NCBI RefSeq assembly: GCF_000275845.1
Contig: NW_006766886.1
Span: 481,573 to 545,572, forward strand
Direction: 5' to 3'
Origin: Dichomitus squalens LYAD-421 SS1
Lineage: Eukaryota; Basidiomycota; Agaricomycetes; Polyporales; Polyporaceae
DNA length: 64,000 nucleotides
Positions 14,426 to 26,747 of the stretch are shown piece after piece. Position 1 is the first letter of the stretch, and the number at the start of each line of letters is the position of its first letter. The position numbers were made by a program, and so were the translations under genes. The notes under the pieces are model-generated. The model saw only the letters and a list, made by a program, of their open reading frames with translations. It made no database searches and was not told the DNA's origin.

Positions 14426-16823
14426 CTATGCGGAAGGAATCCCGTCCTTCTTCTCATCGTATTCAGACGACGACGACGTGTCGTTCGTAACATCGGCGAG
14501 CCCCATCTGGGAGGTGTCGTAGCCGTGCTGCTCGAGGTACTCGCGGAACTTGCGGTCCTCCTCAGCCATGCCGTCGTGCGAGAGGGGACGTATGAAGAAG
14601 AACGTGATGATTGCGCTGACGATGGCAAGAGCTGCAAGACAGCCAGTCAGTCGATAGGACTCCGTCAAAGGGTACGCAATAGACTTACCGCTGCCCACCC
14701 AGAAGGGGCCGGTCTGGCCAATGTTCGGGTCGTTGGGGTGCATCTTTCCGAAGTCGCTGACGATTCGCTTCCAAGCTATGGCCCAGTGATACTCAGCTTC
14801 ATCTCAGCATCCGCATGAATCCAATCGTGCTTACCCCAGGTACCACCAAAGGCGCCGACCTTGCCAACGGCAGCCGCGATGCCGTAGAACTGACCACGGA
14901 CGGCGGTAGGTCCGGACTTCGCAGCGAGCATACCAAGGCAGTTACCTGGACCTGTGGATTTTGTAGTGTCAGTCAAATGGACTACGTGGACATAAAAGGC
15001 TTGAACTGACCGAGTTCACCGAAGCTCAAGAAGATACCGTACACGACCTGGGAAGACTGTCAGAATCACGTAGTACCGGCTTTGTCCGAAGCCACATACA
15101 GCAAATGCAGCGATGTGTTTGGTCAACTGGGTGTAGAGACCGCTCATGATGAAACCGATGACAGCTTGGCCAAGCAGACCGAGAATCTAGCAACTTTTTG
15201 TGAGTCCCACCATATCAGGCATATGATAAGTACTAGAAACGCACCATCGTGTGCTTGGGGCCGAGATAGTCAACAACAAAGGCTCCGATAAGGGTTCCGG
15301 GCATGTAGAACAAGCTACGGATAAAATATGAACTGATGCGAAGGTTCAAAATGCGTGTTGCACTCACTTGATGACAACAGACCATCCGAAGACGACGGTC
15401 AAAGACGAGCTTCCACCAGTGATACTACGTAATAGTCAGTATTTTGACTATATGCGCATTGAAAGAAACCGCGTACGTGTTCGTCACAGTAGAGGAGTAC
15501 AGACCGAACTATAGATCGAAAATTGAGTAGGCAGTTACTTACTCGAACCTCATTCAAAGTTACTTACGGGGTACCTGATGGCCGAGATAGGTTAGATAAA
15601 TGCTATCGACGATGGCTAGCACTTACACGATGAAGTCATAGATGAACCAAGTCATCGAGATGGCCACAAGTCGCACCCAGTAACGGCGCAAGATCAACAA
15701 GTACGGAACTTTGGCGCGAGCCATGGAGTCCTTCTTGTACCGTGTCGGCTCGTCCATGCGAAGACGCCAGAGGAACACTAAGAGAGCAGGGATAAAACCC
15801 AAGCCCACCGAGAGACGCCAGACAGCCCGGAGGTGGTGCTCGCCAAAAATCCAAAAGAGGACGAGGGGAACGAAGGAGGACACCACGAACCCAAAGTCAA
15901 TCATGGAGTCTGGTGGCCATATGCGTCAGCCACGGCCCCCAAACTTACGACATGCCAGAACGTGATCATACGCACTCGTCGCAAGAGCAAACCACCGGTG
16001 CTGCGCATTTTTGTTGATGCCAGGCTCTTCCGACTGCTCGGAGGCGGCGACGGAACCGCAGGGGTACTCCGCACCGATACCGATACCAAGGAGGAAACTG
16101 TTCAGACATATATTAGAGAGAACAAGCGTGTCACGCTTGTAGTATACTCACCGACATGCACTCAGCATGGCCACAAGGCCGCCAACGCTGTGGTGCGCAC
16201 CCGAAGATGCCGCTGACAGCAGTGAGAAGAACGCAACGATGGCAGTAGCGAGCATCTGCGCATGACGTCGTCCGGCGTTCAACTACGGTCTTGCACCAAC
16301 GACGGAACGGAACTACGCACCATTCCGAACTTGCGGCCCAACTTGTCTGACAGATAGCCGAAAGTGAGCATACCGACGACGGTACCTGCGAAGGCCAGAC
16401 TGGACAGCGTCGTGCTGTAGTCGGCGCTGATTTTGTCCCCATAAATGCGGACCAGAACTGTTGAGACGGAGGATCTGAGTCCTGCAGACTGATACAGAAG
16501 CAGAGGGGGCGTAACGCACGAGTATTTACTACAAGCGGTAAGATGCCAAGTTAGCTCGCGGTCCCCAGAAAAAGCTTGACAAACAAACGCACCGCTTCCG
16601 ATGATGTTATTGGCATAACCTAGCCCATGCGCTCAGGATAACACTCCGAAAGCCTCCAACGCGCCTGCGACTCACCATCAGAGAAAAGAGCAGTTCCGCA
16701 GCTATGTATGTCCCGCCAACGCGTTAGCATGCAAGGCATAGATGATAACGTCGGGATCCATACGTACGCGAAGATAAGGGAGACCTGGGAGAGACTGGGC
16801 TTCTTGTACTCTGGGTTGGACAT
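14426..16823 (-). CDS. GIT1: GIT1-like MFS transporter (glycerophosphodiester/phosphate:H+ symporter family)
   Basis: Predicted plasma-membrane proton symporter of the GIT1/phosphate-transporter branch of the major facilitator superfamily. Seventeen exons fit on the minus strand: 16823-16768, 16701-16676, 16619-16593, 16528-16520, 16457-16321, 16255-16152, 16097-15976, 15909-15627, 15574-15568, 15508-15477, 15424-15368, 15314-15245, 15186-15100, 15047-15011, 14951-14835, 14775-14689, 14631-14426. They sum to 487 residues in frame. Family blocks include CGTALFSDGYANNIIGS, the MFS loop GYLSDKLGRKFGM, GIGIGAEYPCGS, SMIDFGFVV and TRYKKDSM, ending in an acidic tail. Two exons are only 9 nt and 7 nt. 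The substrate (glycerophosphoinositol, glycerophosphocholine or phosphate) cannot be fixed. A TTATATA element lies on the minus strand near 16925, about 100 bases upstream. Confidence 0.9.
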
Positions 16824-18169
16824 CGTGGCCTAGTCTACGCTCAGACGGCGCCAAGGGTGCGTCAAGAGTAGGAGAGCAAGACGAGGGGGCAAAAGCACGA
16901 GCATGTGGCTACGGTGGGGGGTATATAAGTGGTCGTGCGAAGCCTGTGAGAGCAGCATGACATTCCCCGGACAGATATCTCAACACTTTGATCCTGATCT
17001 TCTGGAGCCCATGCTCCGCTGCCCTGAGCGCAACATACCTAATCGGGAAGTTCTGCGCACGTTGGTGACCTTCACTGGCTGGCCACAGTCGGCCACGCAA
17101 GTGTCCGCCCTATACATGTGTCGGCCTCTGGATTCTCCTCCTACGCTGTCATAGCAGAAGCAGAGCGGACTGGGGTGCCTCTGCTCCTCTGCCGAACCCT
17201 CTTTGAACTCTGCGCCCGCTCGCCCTATCGCGCCGCAATCGAGAACGTTCTAAGCCATTTTCGGCGTTGAGTATTGCCTGCGATTGCACCGACCTGCAGA
17301 CTATGATCCGGCATGTCTTCGATCTCTGTCGACGCTCGAGTGTGCGCCGCGGTCCCTCCTCCTGGGCTTAGGTCGCGCGCAACCATCAGCGTCGGTCTCC
17401 CAGCACACATAAGCTAGACAGTCGTCCCTGCATTATTCTTGCACACCCCGACGAACGTTCGCCGCCTCTGTGCCTCAATGCCTCTGGCATCATGGCGCAT
17501 CAACAGGGGCGATAACAGGCTATCATGGTCGATACGTTCGCGTTCCTACGTCTCCGTGATATCGCCAACAACAACGGCAGATCGTTGGTAGATCACCATC
17601 AGCTCGACGCAAACTCAACACCCCTCGCCGAAATTTGAAGGGGCGCCGATTGCACGCCTTATCGTCTCGGTTTATCGCGGACGTATGAACTTGGGGCTTA
17701 CCCGCTTCCTGTTGCGTGCTGCGCACGGCCATAGTGCCTTAATGCAGAGCCAAGGTATCTGGGAAGGTGCTCACAACGAGTGCGCGAAGACACCAGCGAC
17801 AGAACTCTATGATCATGCTGCGAAAAAGCCGGAGATTTTGGACAGGAAGATAGGCCTTCGGCAGCTGCAATGCCGAATTCGGTGATACAGAGACATGCAT
17901 TGGCTACTTCTTGTGACGCAAGGCGGAAGAAAGCTTATTAGTTTGACAGGACGAACCGTGACTCCAATGGAAGGATGGAGAGGCCCGCGGCCGCACGAGA
18001 CCGACTGCAGCTTTTCCCATGAACGTGCATAGATTTCGCTCGATCCAGATGCAGCGCACAGCGGATTGGGTTGGATGGTTGGGGAGCTGGATAAACCACG
18101 GGTACAGAGAGCGTCCGGTGAAACATAGTCGCAAATAGCACAGGTACGATCAAACAGGGGCTTCCTCCT
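16824..18169. other. Intergenic region, no gene recognised
   Basis: About 1.35 kb between the start of the GIT1-like gene and the 3' end of SEM1. Only short open frames on both strands; no motif, tRNA or repeat seen. The TTATATA element near 16925 probably belongs to the transporter promoter. Confidence 0.5.
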
Positions 18170-18670
18170 TCAGTGCTGCATGGGCTCTGGGCCGCCACCA
18201 TTGCCCTTCTTCTTCGCCAGCTCGTTTCTGCGGCGCACGGGCGTGGAGGGGAGCACGTGAGAGACAAAAACCAGACAGCATACGCGCGGGCGTACCTTAG
18301 CTGTACACTGAAGTCGTCCTCGATATCGTCATCGTCCCAGTTATCCTCCCACAGCTTGTCCCCGCCCGACTTCGCCGCGCCCGGCGCCGTGCCGCCCAAG
18401 TGTGCAAGATCCGTGTGGGAGTCATCCCAATCTAGGCCGTAGTCCGGTGAGCAAGAGTACCTCCCAAAGGAGTTGAAAGCGCCGCGACGTAGCAAAATGC
18501 AAGGTCCGGCCACACCAGCATAACGAGGACATACCGGCTACCGCGAACTCCTCGAACTCGTCATCCTCCTCGAGAACGCCGAGGTGGGGAACGTCGTCGT
18601 CCTTCGTGTGCTCAACCGCTGCCGAGGTGCTCTGGATTGGCTGGGAAGTAGAGGCGGCAGAGGTAGACAT
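18170..18670 (-). CDS. SEM1: 26S proteasome lid subunit SEM1/DSS1
   Basis: Small acidic, largely disordered protein found in the proteasome lid, the TREX-2 mRNA export complex and, in many eukaryotes, bound to BRCA2. Three exons on the minus strand: 18670-18535, 18431-18296, 18227-18170, giving 109 residues. The diagnostic acidic-aromatic motifs are present: LEEDDEFEEF, then DWDDS created across intron 1, then WEDNWDDDDIEDDFSVQL, followed by the C-terminal RNELAKKK helix. At 109 residues it is longer than yeast Sem1 (89), mainly from a Ser/Thr-rich N-terminus and an Ala/Gly-rich linker between the two acidic motifs. Easy to miss because no single exon gives a long open frame. Confidence 0.93.
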
Positions 18671-20250
18671 GGTGGTCAGGATGCAAGTGCAGTGGTGCAC
18701 GCTGAGTGGCCAAACGCGCGAGCTGGGACGCGTAAGTGCACGTGGGAAACTTCGACGCGTGCTTTCGCGTCCTGGCGTCTATCTGCTCAGCTGGCGCTTC
18801 CGCATCCGTAGCGACTGCTTCCCTATGCATCTGTTCTACCGACGTCCACTCTTGAGTCTCTGCCATAATTCGTTCCCAGAAGGATCATTGAACAGACTCG
18901 TGCGACAGGATTTGGACGGTACGGCTCAGCTAGCGTCGCATCCAACTTGGGCTATCCGTGGACTCTTCTACTTATTCCATGCCTGTGCGGAGTTGCGACC
19001 TGGCTCGCGCCCAGATTATGCACATGAATCCCTGCCCAGATACGACCTGGCATCGGGGACACCTAAGGACGGCTCGACCACAACCTCATACGCGATTGGG
19101 TTTGGCATGATTGGAACCTGCCTTGACCTTGCTAGAAAGTCTGCGTTCTGCTTCCCAGGCAGGTGGACGGTATTGTGTCTCCGACATGTTCGTTCTCCTC
19201 CTTGCTGTATCCAACCTCCGGTTGTCTTCGGAAAACTACTGTTCTCGACGCTCTGTCACTAGACAGCCTCGTCTCCTCGATAATGCAATGCATCCGGCTA
19301 CTCCGAGGACATTCGGATCCCGCGGACTAGGAGCTGCGGTCCCGTCCACTAGCGACGCCAGTCGCAACCCTCAAATGCGCATGAAAGAGACTATTGTGGC
19401 AGTTGCGTCCGCCCTCCGGCTCCATCACCAACGCGCTCCGGAGGTCGTGTCCCTCCAAAACGATAGACAGGATTGCGAGCGAGTTTTAAGTTATCCTCCC
19501 TGATGGCAGCGGGGCACAGGACAGGGTTCCGGTGCGTGCTGGGCGAACGTTTACGCAGCATGAGTTATCCTGCTCAGTGACAGACGAACCGTCGATCCTT
19601 CCTTTTCGTTGTTCGGCCATGCTATTCCTGATTTGTGTAACGGAACTTTTTGGTTACCTCTTTGGATTACTGTGCACAGTCCAGTGAGCTTCCTTGTAGC
19701 CCGCAAGAGCAACTTCTACCAACTCTAGTGTGCTGGCAGGCTGTCCTGATACCCTCACGTTCCCTCCTCTTCTTGAGATTGATCGCCACATTACTGAAAG
19801 CTGCAGTAGAAGGCAGCGCAACTTGACTTCTCCAGCGATTCTTCCGTAGTTTGGTTGTGAAGTCTCCCTCCGACAATATCTCAGGATTGTGTCTGTAGTA
19901 ACTCTTATATGGTGAGTTGACGTCATTTCGATACATGATTGGCACCTCCTAATCGTCTCGCCTACAAGACATCCCGAAGGATCTGCCGACACGGGTGACA
20001 CGGAGCGTCCCCTTTGAACAGCTGTACCCCGGTTTCGCCGGTTTGGATATCCTCTTCAGGGCAAGCTGGTAGGCGCATTGTAACCGCCCCTTCGGGTCTA
20101 GCGTAGATGGCCCAGGAGAAATGCTTTCAGTCTTCGTGCTCGGCAAATAACCTCACATCCTGGTACAGGACCAGTATATCTAAGAAGAAGCGCGATACCC
20201 CATCGGGTTGGTGTGGCGTATACACAGAATATTGCTGAGAACGTTTGTAG
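18671..20250. other. Intergenic region upstream of SEM1
   Basis: About 1.6 kb with scattered short open frames. I recognise no intact gene. The 5' part of the P450 relic that starts near 20.25 kb may extend into this stretch, but I cannot recognise it. Confidence 0.4.
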
Positions 20251-21480
20251 GGCAAGTAGTCAAGTGTTCGGGAAAGATCTCATTAAGTACTACGCTAGGT
20301 AAGTTGCCCGTCCCCTCATCTCGGCCCGAACTCTCAAGTCAATCACAGATTCCATCATGCTGCGCGCGGTGGGCTTGATGCGATCGAGTCTCGCGTGAAC
20401 CCCATGCCCAACGAGCTCGACATCATCTACGGATGGGCAGTACGGCGCTCGCCCTCATCGGCCAGGCCAGTCTGGACTACTGGTTCGACCCTCATGTTTT
20501 GTCGGCGCGGATGAGTACTGTCGTCAAGTCGTTCAGGTGAATAATCTCACTCTCACCCTGTGCTGCATATCCTTCAGTTCCTCGCTTGCTGACATGATGT
20601 GCCGTTACGCAGCGCCACGGATACAGCAATTCACAGAAGGCTCCTACCATACCAACTCTTGGGCCGTAAGCTCCTGCGGGCGTTCCCGAACGCATGCGTA
20701 CAACTGCTCGTCGGTCTGTCGCACGTCTTCGGAGACCGCTCGAATGCCATCTGGGAAGAGAAGTGACATGCCGTCGCTCGGAATGACGAGACCATCGCTC
20801 GGCAGGTCGGGGAAGATCAAAGTATCGTAAGCTTCCTGAGTGTATATGCGTGACCAGTCGTCCTGTGTCAGCGCTGGGCATCGTGTAATCCTCGCATGTA
20901 GTGCGGTCCAAGCTGCAGGCGTCTGACGAGTCCAAGCTGCCGGAGGAGGAAAGAATTACGCAGATAAGGTATAAGATCCATGCAATGCTTGCACTTGTTC
21001 CTCATCCCTGTCCATGTCCCGTGCAGTATTTAAAATCGGGACCGGCATGGCTATGATCTCGGACGCGCTTGCGCCGATCCTATCTCTGCTTGCTGAGAAG
21101 TCGGAAGCTACGCGAGCAGCTGCTCAGTGCCGGCGCAGACAAGGGAATGGACTACGAGAGCTCATGGAGCCGTGAGACGTGCCGGGTGTAAGACGTGGTT
21201 TGACCATGATCTCCGTCAAACAAAGGCATTCTGATCTTCATAGCACACTTGCACAGCTACGCTCCGGTCACTCGTTTCGCCGAGAGTGCCCCCGTTCAAC
21301 TTCGATGCGTGGATCTTATGAAACCTCGTATTGTCGCTGCGCATAGGACGCGGAAGGACGTCGTACCTCCGCTGGCCGAGCCCTTCAGGAACATTGACAG
21401 CAAAACGATGCACGAGATCCCCCTCTACCGGCCACGATGACCGAGGCGAAGATCCGGGGATCTACTGTAACCTATACGTT
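20250..21480 (+). pseudogene. Decayed cytochrome P450 (basidiomycete family)
   Basis: Fragments that resemble a mushroom cytochrome P450 appear in the right order on the plus strand, but in shifting frames with stops. They include NPMPNELDIIYGW (about 20398), STALALIGQASLDYWFDP (about 20439), LGRKLLRAFPNACVQLL (about 20659), NDETIARQVGEDQSIVSFL (about 20780), SDESKLPEEERITQI (about 20921), LAPILSLLAEKSEA (about 21068), LSAGADKGMDYES (about 21130) and RKDVVPPLAEPFRNIDS (about 21346). These correspond to the region before the I-helix, the I- to K-helix region and the segment after it. An ExxR-like piece may be RETCR; the I-helix oxygen-binding motif is damaged, and I see no heme-cysteine loop after 21.45 kb. 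The gene cannot encode a working enzyme. Family recognition is from memory of conserved blocks. Confidence 0.72.
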
Positions 21481-21785
21481 CGTAACGTCGTCTCCGGGCA
21501 GGCAATATACTCACTACCATTTATGACAGCATAACGTTCCTCAGTTTTGGCCGTGCTTGCATGTGCGTATGCTCTTCGCAGCGGGAAGATGCGAGTTGTG
21601 CCTGCCATTTTGTCTGATAGCGGTCTCAGGTTCTCACAACTGGGAACAAGTACGGCCGTCCATATCGCGCATGTGTGTAGATTGACACTGGTGACACCAT
21701 TCTTTTACAGGTCGTATTCCCCGTCCTGCTGTCCCAAGTTGCCTTCCAGACGTCCGACAAGTGCGTGTACTGGAACATTGCCCCC

Positions 21786-21903
21786 CACGGCAGGGAATCG
21801 GATATTTTCGATTGGAGAAAAGTCAATGATACGGATTGTTTGCCTCGCGCGTCCCCTTTTCGAAGACTTTTCTCCAGCTGGAAATATCCGAATCCCTGCC
21901 GTG
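21786..21903. repeat. Imperfect inverted repeat (39-nt arms, 40-nt loop)
   Basis: Left arm 21786-21824 and right arm 21865-21903 are reverse complements at 34 of 39 positions, with arms beginning CACGGCAGGGA and ending GGAGAAAAGTC. The 40-nt centre is unrelated. It could be a small MITE-like element, the remnant of a larger insertion, or a hairpin RNA. No protein frame explains it. Confidence 0.85.
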
Positions 21904-22535
21904 CCCATGAGATATCCATCTGTCGAAAGATACAAATGGTCAGGCATCGCTGCCCATGAAGCAGTCAAGCGCAGCGTTCGTCGCAGTATTCGTCGGTTAT
22001 TACGCAAGGCCAACAAGATTGATAGTGGTCCCTAGCACTTTACTTTGTGCTCTGACTTACAGCCCTACCTATACACAATCCACGAATTTGATGTGTCTCG
22101 ACGATTCATTCAAACCCTCGAGTTGGACACGATATCTGAGGCTATTCCACGGGATCACAGCAGCTCGCTCAACGAGGTTTGACAGGAAGTATGATGGAAC
22201 ACATTAGTGGGAACGGAGACCTACTTGTAATGAGAGTTCGGGGAGCGTACACGATAGTACATATAATAGGTGCGCGTGCAGATGGTGTGAATGACGATGG
22301 GCAGATGGGATGGTCAGAAGACGGAGAACGATGGTCGAAACCGGTCGGACAAAATAAACATAAGTAACAGGTGTATATGCGGGGCTCGACAAGTCCGGCT
22401 ATGGTTTCGTCAGTGTATGTATGCGATGCTAGTGATGTGGGGACGGTACCCGAGGGACTTTGGTCGATGCAGGTGAGGGTGTACAGGTTGAATGCGAATG
22501 CAAGTCCTGGGTCGCGTTGGGCGGGAGCCCATCCT

Positions 22536-25423
22536 TCACGTCGCAACTCTCCGCCGAGCCGTCGGCGCGGGCCTCGACCTCATGTAAGACTCCGGTAACC
22601 GACTCTCGGACGGTGGCGAACCGGTCTCCTCGTCGTCGTCTACACGCTCGAAACGGTAAAGCTCATCTTCGACACCGAAAGGCCGACTACCGTACGCGTA
22701 GCTCGACCTCATCCCAGGACGGGGGCCCATGAATTTGCCCACCGGGCTGGGACAGCTCGACGTCTTCCGTTTCTTGGAGGGCGATGGCGATGGCGAGGAC
22801 GACATGGAAGAAGTTGGCGAGGACAACTCGGTTGTCCCGCTGATGGTCCTGGTGGGTCTAGGGGGAGTCGGTAGCTGGTTGGGCCTCGGGGGAGAAGAGG
22901 GAGGGGAGCTGATCTGCGAGAGCGTGCTGCTCAGCCTCGACATATCATACGGAGATTCGTATGGCGAGGGGTCGCCACAGATCGACAACGGCGGAGTAGT
23001 CAAAGGAGAAGACAGCGGTGTTATCACATTGCTTGTCTTCGAGACCGTCGGCGGAGACTCGCACGTCGAGACTGGGGGGGATGACAAGGGAGATGAGAAC
23101 GGTCCTGGTATATGCACCGGACGGGTGACCTTTGGGAGCGTCGATATGACCACCTCAGGAACCAGCCTCTTGTGGAGAGGTGGGAGCTTGATCGTCAGCC
23201 GGGTGGGGTCGTCGCGGGACGTAGGCGGGGTGGGAAGCGACGACTGAACTTCCTCCTCTTTCCGCCCTCTCGAGGAAAGAGCCTTCTTCCCCTTCTCCTT
23301 CTTCTGCTCCGTCTTCTTGGAAGAAGGCGGAGAGACGGCAGACAAAGCCGGATTGCCCACTTTCCGCTTCTTCGTCGGTTGGACACGACTCTCTCCGCCC
23401 GCGTCGTTCTCCGAATGCACCTGCTCTTTCCTCCTCTTGCCCTTCTTCGGCAGTGACGCCGCCTCCAGCTGCGCGATCACTTCCCCTTCCTCCTGCTCCT
23501 CGGCCAACCTCGCGCTCTCCGCGGCCGCCTCCTCCCTCTTCCGCTTGCGCTCCTTCGCCGCCTCCTTCGCCTGCTCCTCCTTCTCCAGCTCCTCGTGCAC
23601 CATCCTCGCGAACGTCTGCGCGTCCCCCCGTATCCACACGTCGAACACGCCCTCCCACTCCCTCGTTGGCACCGGAAAATCCAGGTTCAAGTATATCGTC
23701 CGTACCGGGGGCTCCTCGTCCTCCGCCGGTGACCGACGTGGGGAGGGTGTCGGCGTCACGAGACCGTGGGCAGATGTCGTCTGTCCGTCTGCAGGCGGGT
23801 CTGGGGGTGCGTTCATCGCGGCATGCCGGGATCGCACGGCCTTCGAGAACTCGCGCACGATGCGCTTCGTTCCCGGGACACGCAGGCTGGTCCCTACCAC
23901 CAGGAGCAGGTCCGCTCCCGCGCGGCCCTTGCCCTTAGAGCTTCCCATCAGGTCCTTCCGGACGACGTTGCCCACCTCCTCTCCGTCCTTGTGATCTTCG
24001 TTGTAGAGTACTACGCTGGGTCGCAGCTTCCCAACTCCGCGAGACCGCTTGCCTACGAGTTGTCGCGTCTCCTCGAGAGCGGTGCACTGAGGACACGGCG
24101 GAGGAGTACCTGACACTAGCGAGTCGATGTAGTCGCGTAGAGGATACGAATGCGTGCATGTCACGCAATGCATCAGTTGGAGAGTGCCGTGGAGGGGAAT
24201 GCATTTGGGAGTTTCGACAGGGGGTGATGGGAGTCTGCTCGTCGAAGGCTCGTCAGGTTGAGGCAAATCGGCTGAGACTGTCTCAGCTGAGTCCAGGGCA
24301 GGAGCTTTGCCCTTGCTTGAGCGAGGCTTGGCCCGCTTGACATCCAATTCAGGGACCCCAAACGTGAGACCCGACTTCTCCTCGAGTGCGTCGATATTCT
24401 GCGTGTATACGCGGAGGAGACGCCGGCGGTCGTTCAGGACTCGCAGGAATCGATGAAATGCCGTAGGTTGGGCTGCGTCTGACAGTTGCGACAGTTGCGC
24501 GATCATTTGACAGAAGAGCGACGTAGTATCTTCAGACTATATGCGCGTGCATGTGAGTAATGGCGAGCGGTGATGGAACGATAAGGTACGAGGTGAGTAT
24601 ATTGAAGTGTGCCTGCGACGTAGAGGACATTGATAGCAGCAAGAAGATGCCCCAGAATTTTGGTGACATCACTCTCTGTCCAGAGGGATCCTGTCCTGAC
24701 CGTTCCGTGACACGACCAAACAAGCCCAGACGAATGAACAGTCCGGCGAATACAGAGGGTCGACAGTGTGCCAACGGGGGCATCGCGGTAAATTTGCGAT
24801 GGTTTTCCGAGCTACCGCGGCCTAGGTATGGCCACTGCGGGAACGCCTTGGCGCACTGTGCGCAACCTTCTTCATACAACACGCTCGTGGCGAGCGGCGT
24901 GTTTCTTCCGACGAACCTTCGGTGTCCACGTCGTCCGCATGAGGCCCGCGGCCATGCGGCAAACCGCGCGGCGTCGTCGCCAGCATAGTCCCCCGCAGCG
25001 ATCGTAACAACGGCCCCTCACCCGACCCCACGCTCTACCAAACGCCTCCACAGCACTGACGCAGGACTCACGTTGAACACCGACGCATCGAACAGGTCCT
25101 TGCCAGAGCTGAGCATCGGGTGATCCTTCTTCAAGGATTGGAAGAGCCCCTCCGACGATCTGAAATCAGGAATACCAGCCTGCACGGAGATGCCCGCACC
25201 TGCACCCAGGCCGCCAATGCGAGAGCGTCGCGCACAAGTGTTAGCATACGCCCCCTGTCAGAGGAGATAATGGCCACTTACCGCAGACGACGGCGATGCG
25301 GCGCGCCTTCAGGACGGCTTTGATCACCCGCTTGACATGGCCGGCTGGCTCGGGCGAGGGCACCAGAAACGCTGGCGACGGCGGCAGTGGTGCGCCCGCA
25401 TCGAGCGGAAGGAACGCCGTCAT
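22536..25423 (-). CDS. HST4: Sir2-family NAD-dependent histone deacetylase (HST3/HST4 type)
   Basis: Sirtuin expected to remove acetyl groups, by homology from histone H3 Lys56, using NAD+; nuclear. Exons on the minus strand: 25423-25282, 25199-25072, 24536-22536, giving 756 residues. NAD motif GAGISVQAGIPDFRS forms across intron 1; then TQNID at 135-139, catalytic His206 (PLHGT), zinc Cys214/217 and 238/241, and VGTSLRVPG. A Pro/Ser-rich insert of about 50 residues lies between TQNID and the catalytic His. After the catalytic core come Glu/Lys-rich coiled-coil-like sequence and a very Ser/Pro-rich tail of about 400 residues, which stays open to the stop and is probably disordered. Intron 2 is 535 nt, far longer than others here. 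The ATG at 25423 is the first in frame; an extension upstream would need a non-ATG start. HST3 versus HST4 cannot be separated. Confidence 0.88.
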
Positions 25424-26747
25424 CGCACGAGTGAGGGGCGACGGCGAGGGGGCGGGCAGGGGGATGCGCGCGAGGGTGCGAGGAGGCGGGAGGTGGTGGC
25501 AGGGGGAGGCCGAGAGGGGTTGGGTGCAGTTCGATTTCGTGCAGGGCACTTGACGCGGTGGCGCGCCGGTCGGGTCGGGCAGCGCCTTCGAATCTCCGTT
25601 TATCGCCCTTATAACGCTCGTATAGACCTCCTTAAGCCCTCTCTTACTTACTTCCACTTACTCCCTCTCTTACCTGTCATCGCGAGCCGTCTCGGTGCGC
25701 ACGCTTGCTGTTCGGATTGCTATCCGGACCTTTTGTTGCATGCCGTTATAATGTAAGGCTTCCTCGTCGGCTGCGTCCACACGGTGCGGTCACGCCCTGC
25801 TCGCATTCCCATCTACTTAGCAATATACACTACGCCTCGGGATGTGTATGACCCTGGAAGTTTTCGCAGAGCCCCTGTATCCACCCGCGTCTCTCTTCAG
25901 TGTCAATATGAGCGACTTGGACACCGCTTTCGCTCAAAGTGGCCACAGTCAGCCACCATCTCCTGTCATCCTTTCTGCCTTGTAATCCAAGCGCGAAAGG
26001 GGATCCGACGATAGTATACTCTATCTCAGCCCTCGTAAACGATCACCGCTGTCAGGTATGTTCGAGCTTCCCTGCGGATAGGTTATACACAACTTTAGTG
26101 TACGACTACAAGTTGTCTAAGGTAAAGCCCGTTCCTAGTCGTCTGGCAATACCCCTCATACCTTCCCGCAGGCACGCATTGAGGCATGTCATTTAGGGCA
26201 ATACCGATGGGATTTCCCTGTACTTAATGGATGCTAGACACTCCAGGTACGGCGCACGATTCCAAGCAATCTCCAAGCGTCCTCCTCGCTGCGGTTGTCT
26301 GTTAAGCCTTGACGAATTCAGGTACCGCATTTGCACTGATGATGCTACTCTGCCGCACAAACCAATCTAGCCCACAGTATGCATACTAAGATGGACTTAC
26401 AACATGTCTGTGCTATCCGCGCTGCGAACAGGGTCGGTATTAATGTGAGTGTACGTGATTTACACGTAATAGGCATGCAATACATCCCGCGCAAGTTTCG
26501 CGTGCATATGGGAAGGCTGCGGGCCCACTGTTGGTGCAGAACGCTTGTGATATAGGCTGTCTTCATGGCGGCCTATCAAACTCCGAATGCAGCTTCGCCA
26601 TGTGTAGCCGAGAAGTAGGAACCAGGCTCGCACCGTGTGGGAGTTTCATTTTGCGGTAACATCATATGCTGTCATCCTAAACACGTTGCTAATCATACAT
26701 ACACACACTTGCCCCGAATGATACCCTCGTGAGTACTCGACCTCTCC
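25424..26747. other. Intergenic region upstream of the sirtuin gene
   Basis: About 1.3 kb. The first few hundred bases should carry the sirtuin promoter. No other gene, RNA or repeat recognised. Confidence 0.45.

Noticed and set aside
22729..23994. Long plus-strand frames opposite the sirtuin tail
   Set aside because: They mirror the Ser/Pro- and Glu/Lys-rich repeats of the sirtuin on the other strand and show only low-complexity sequence.
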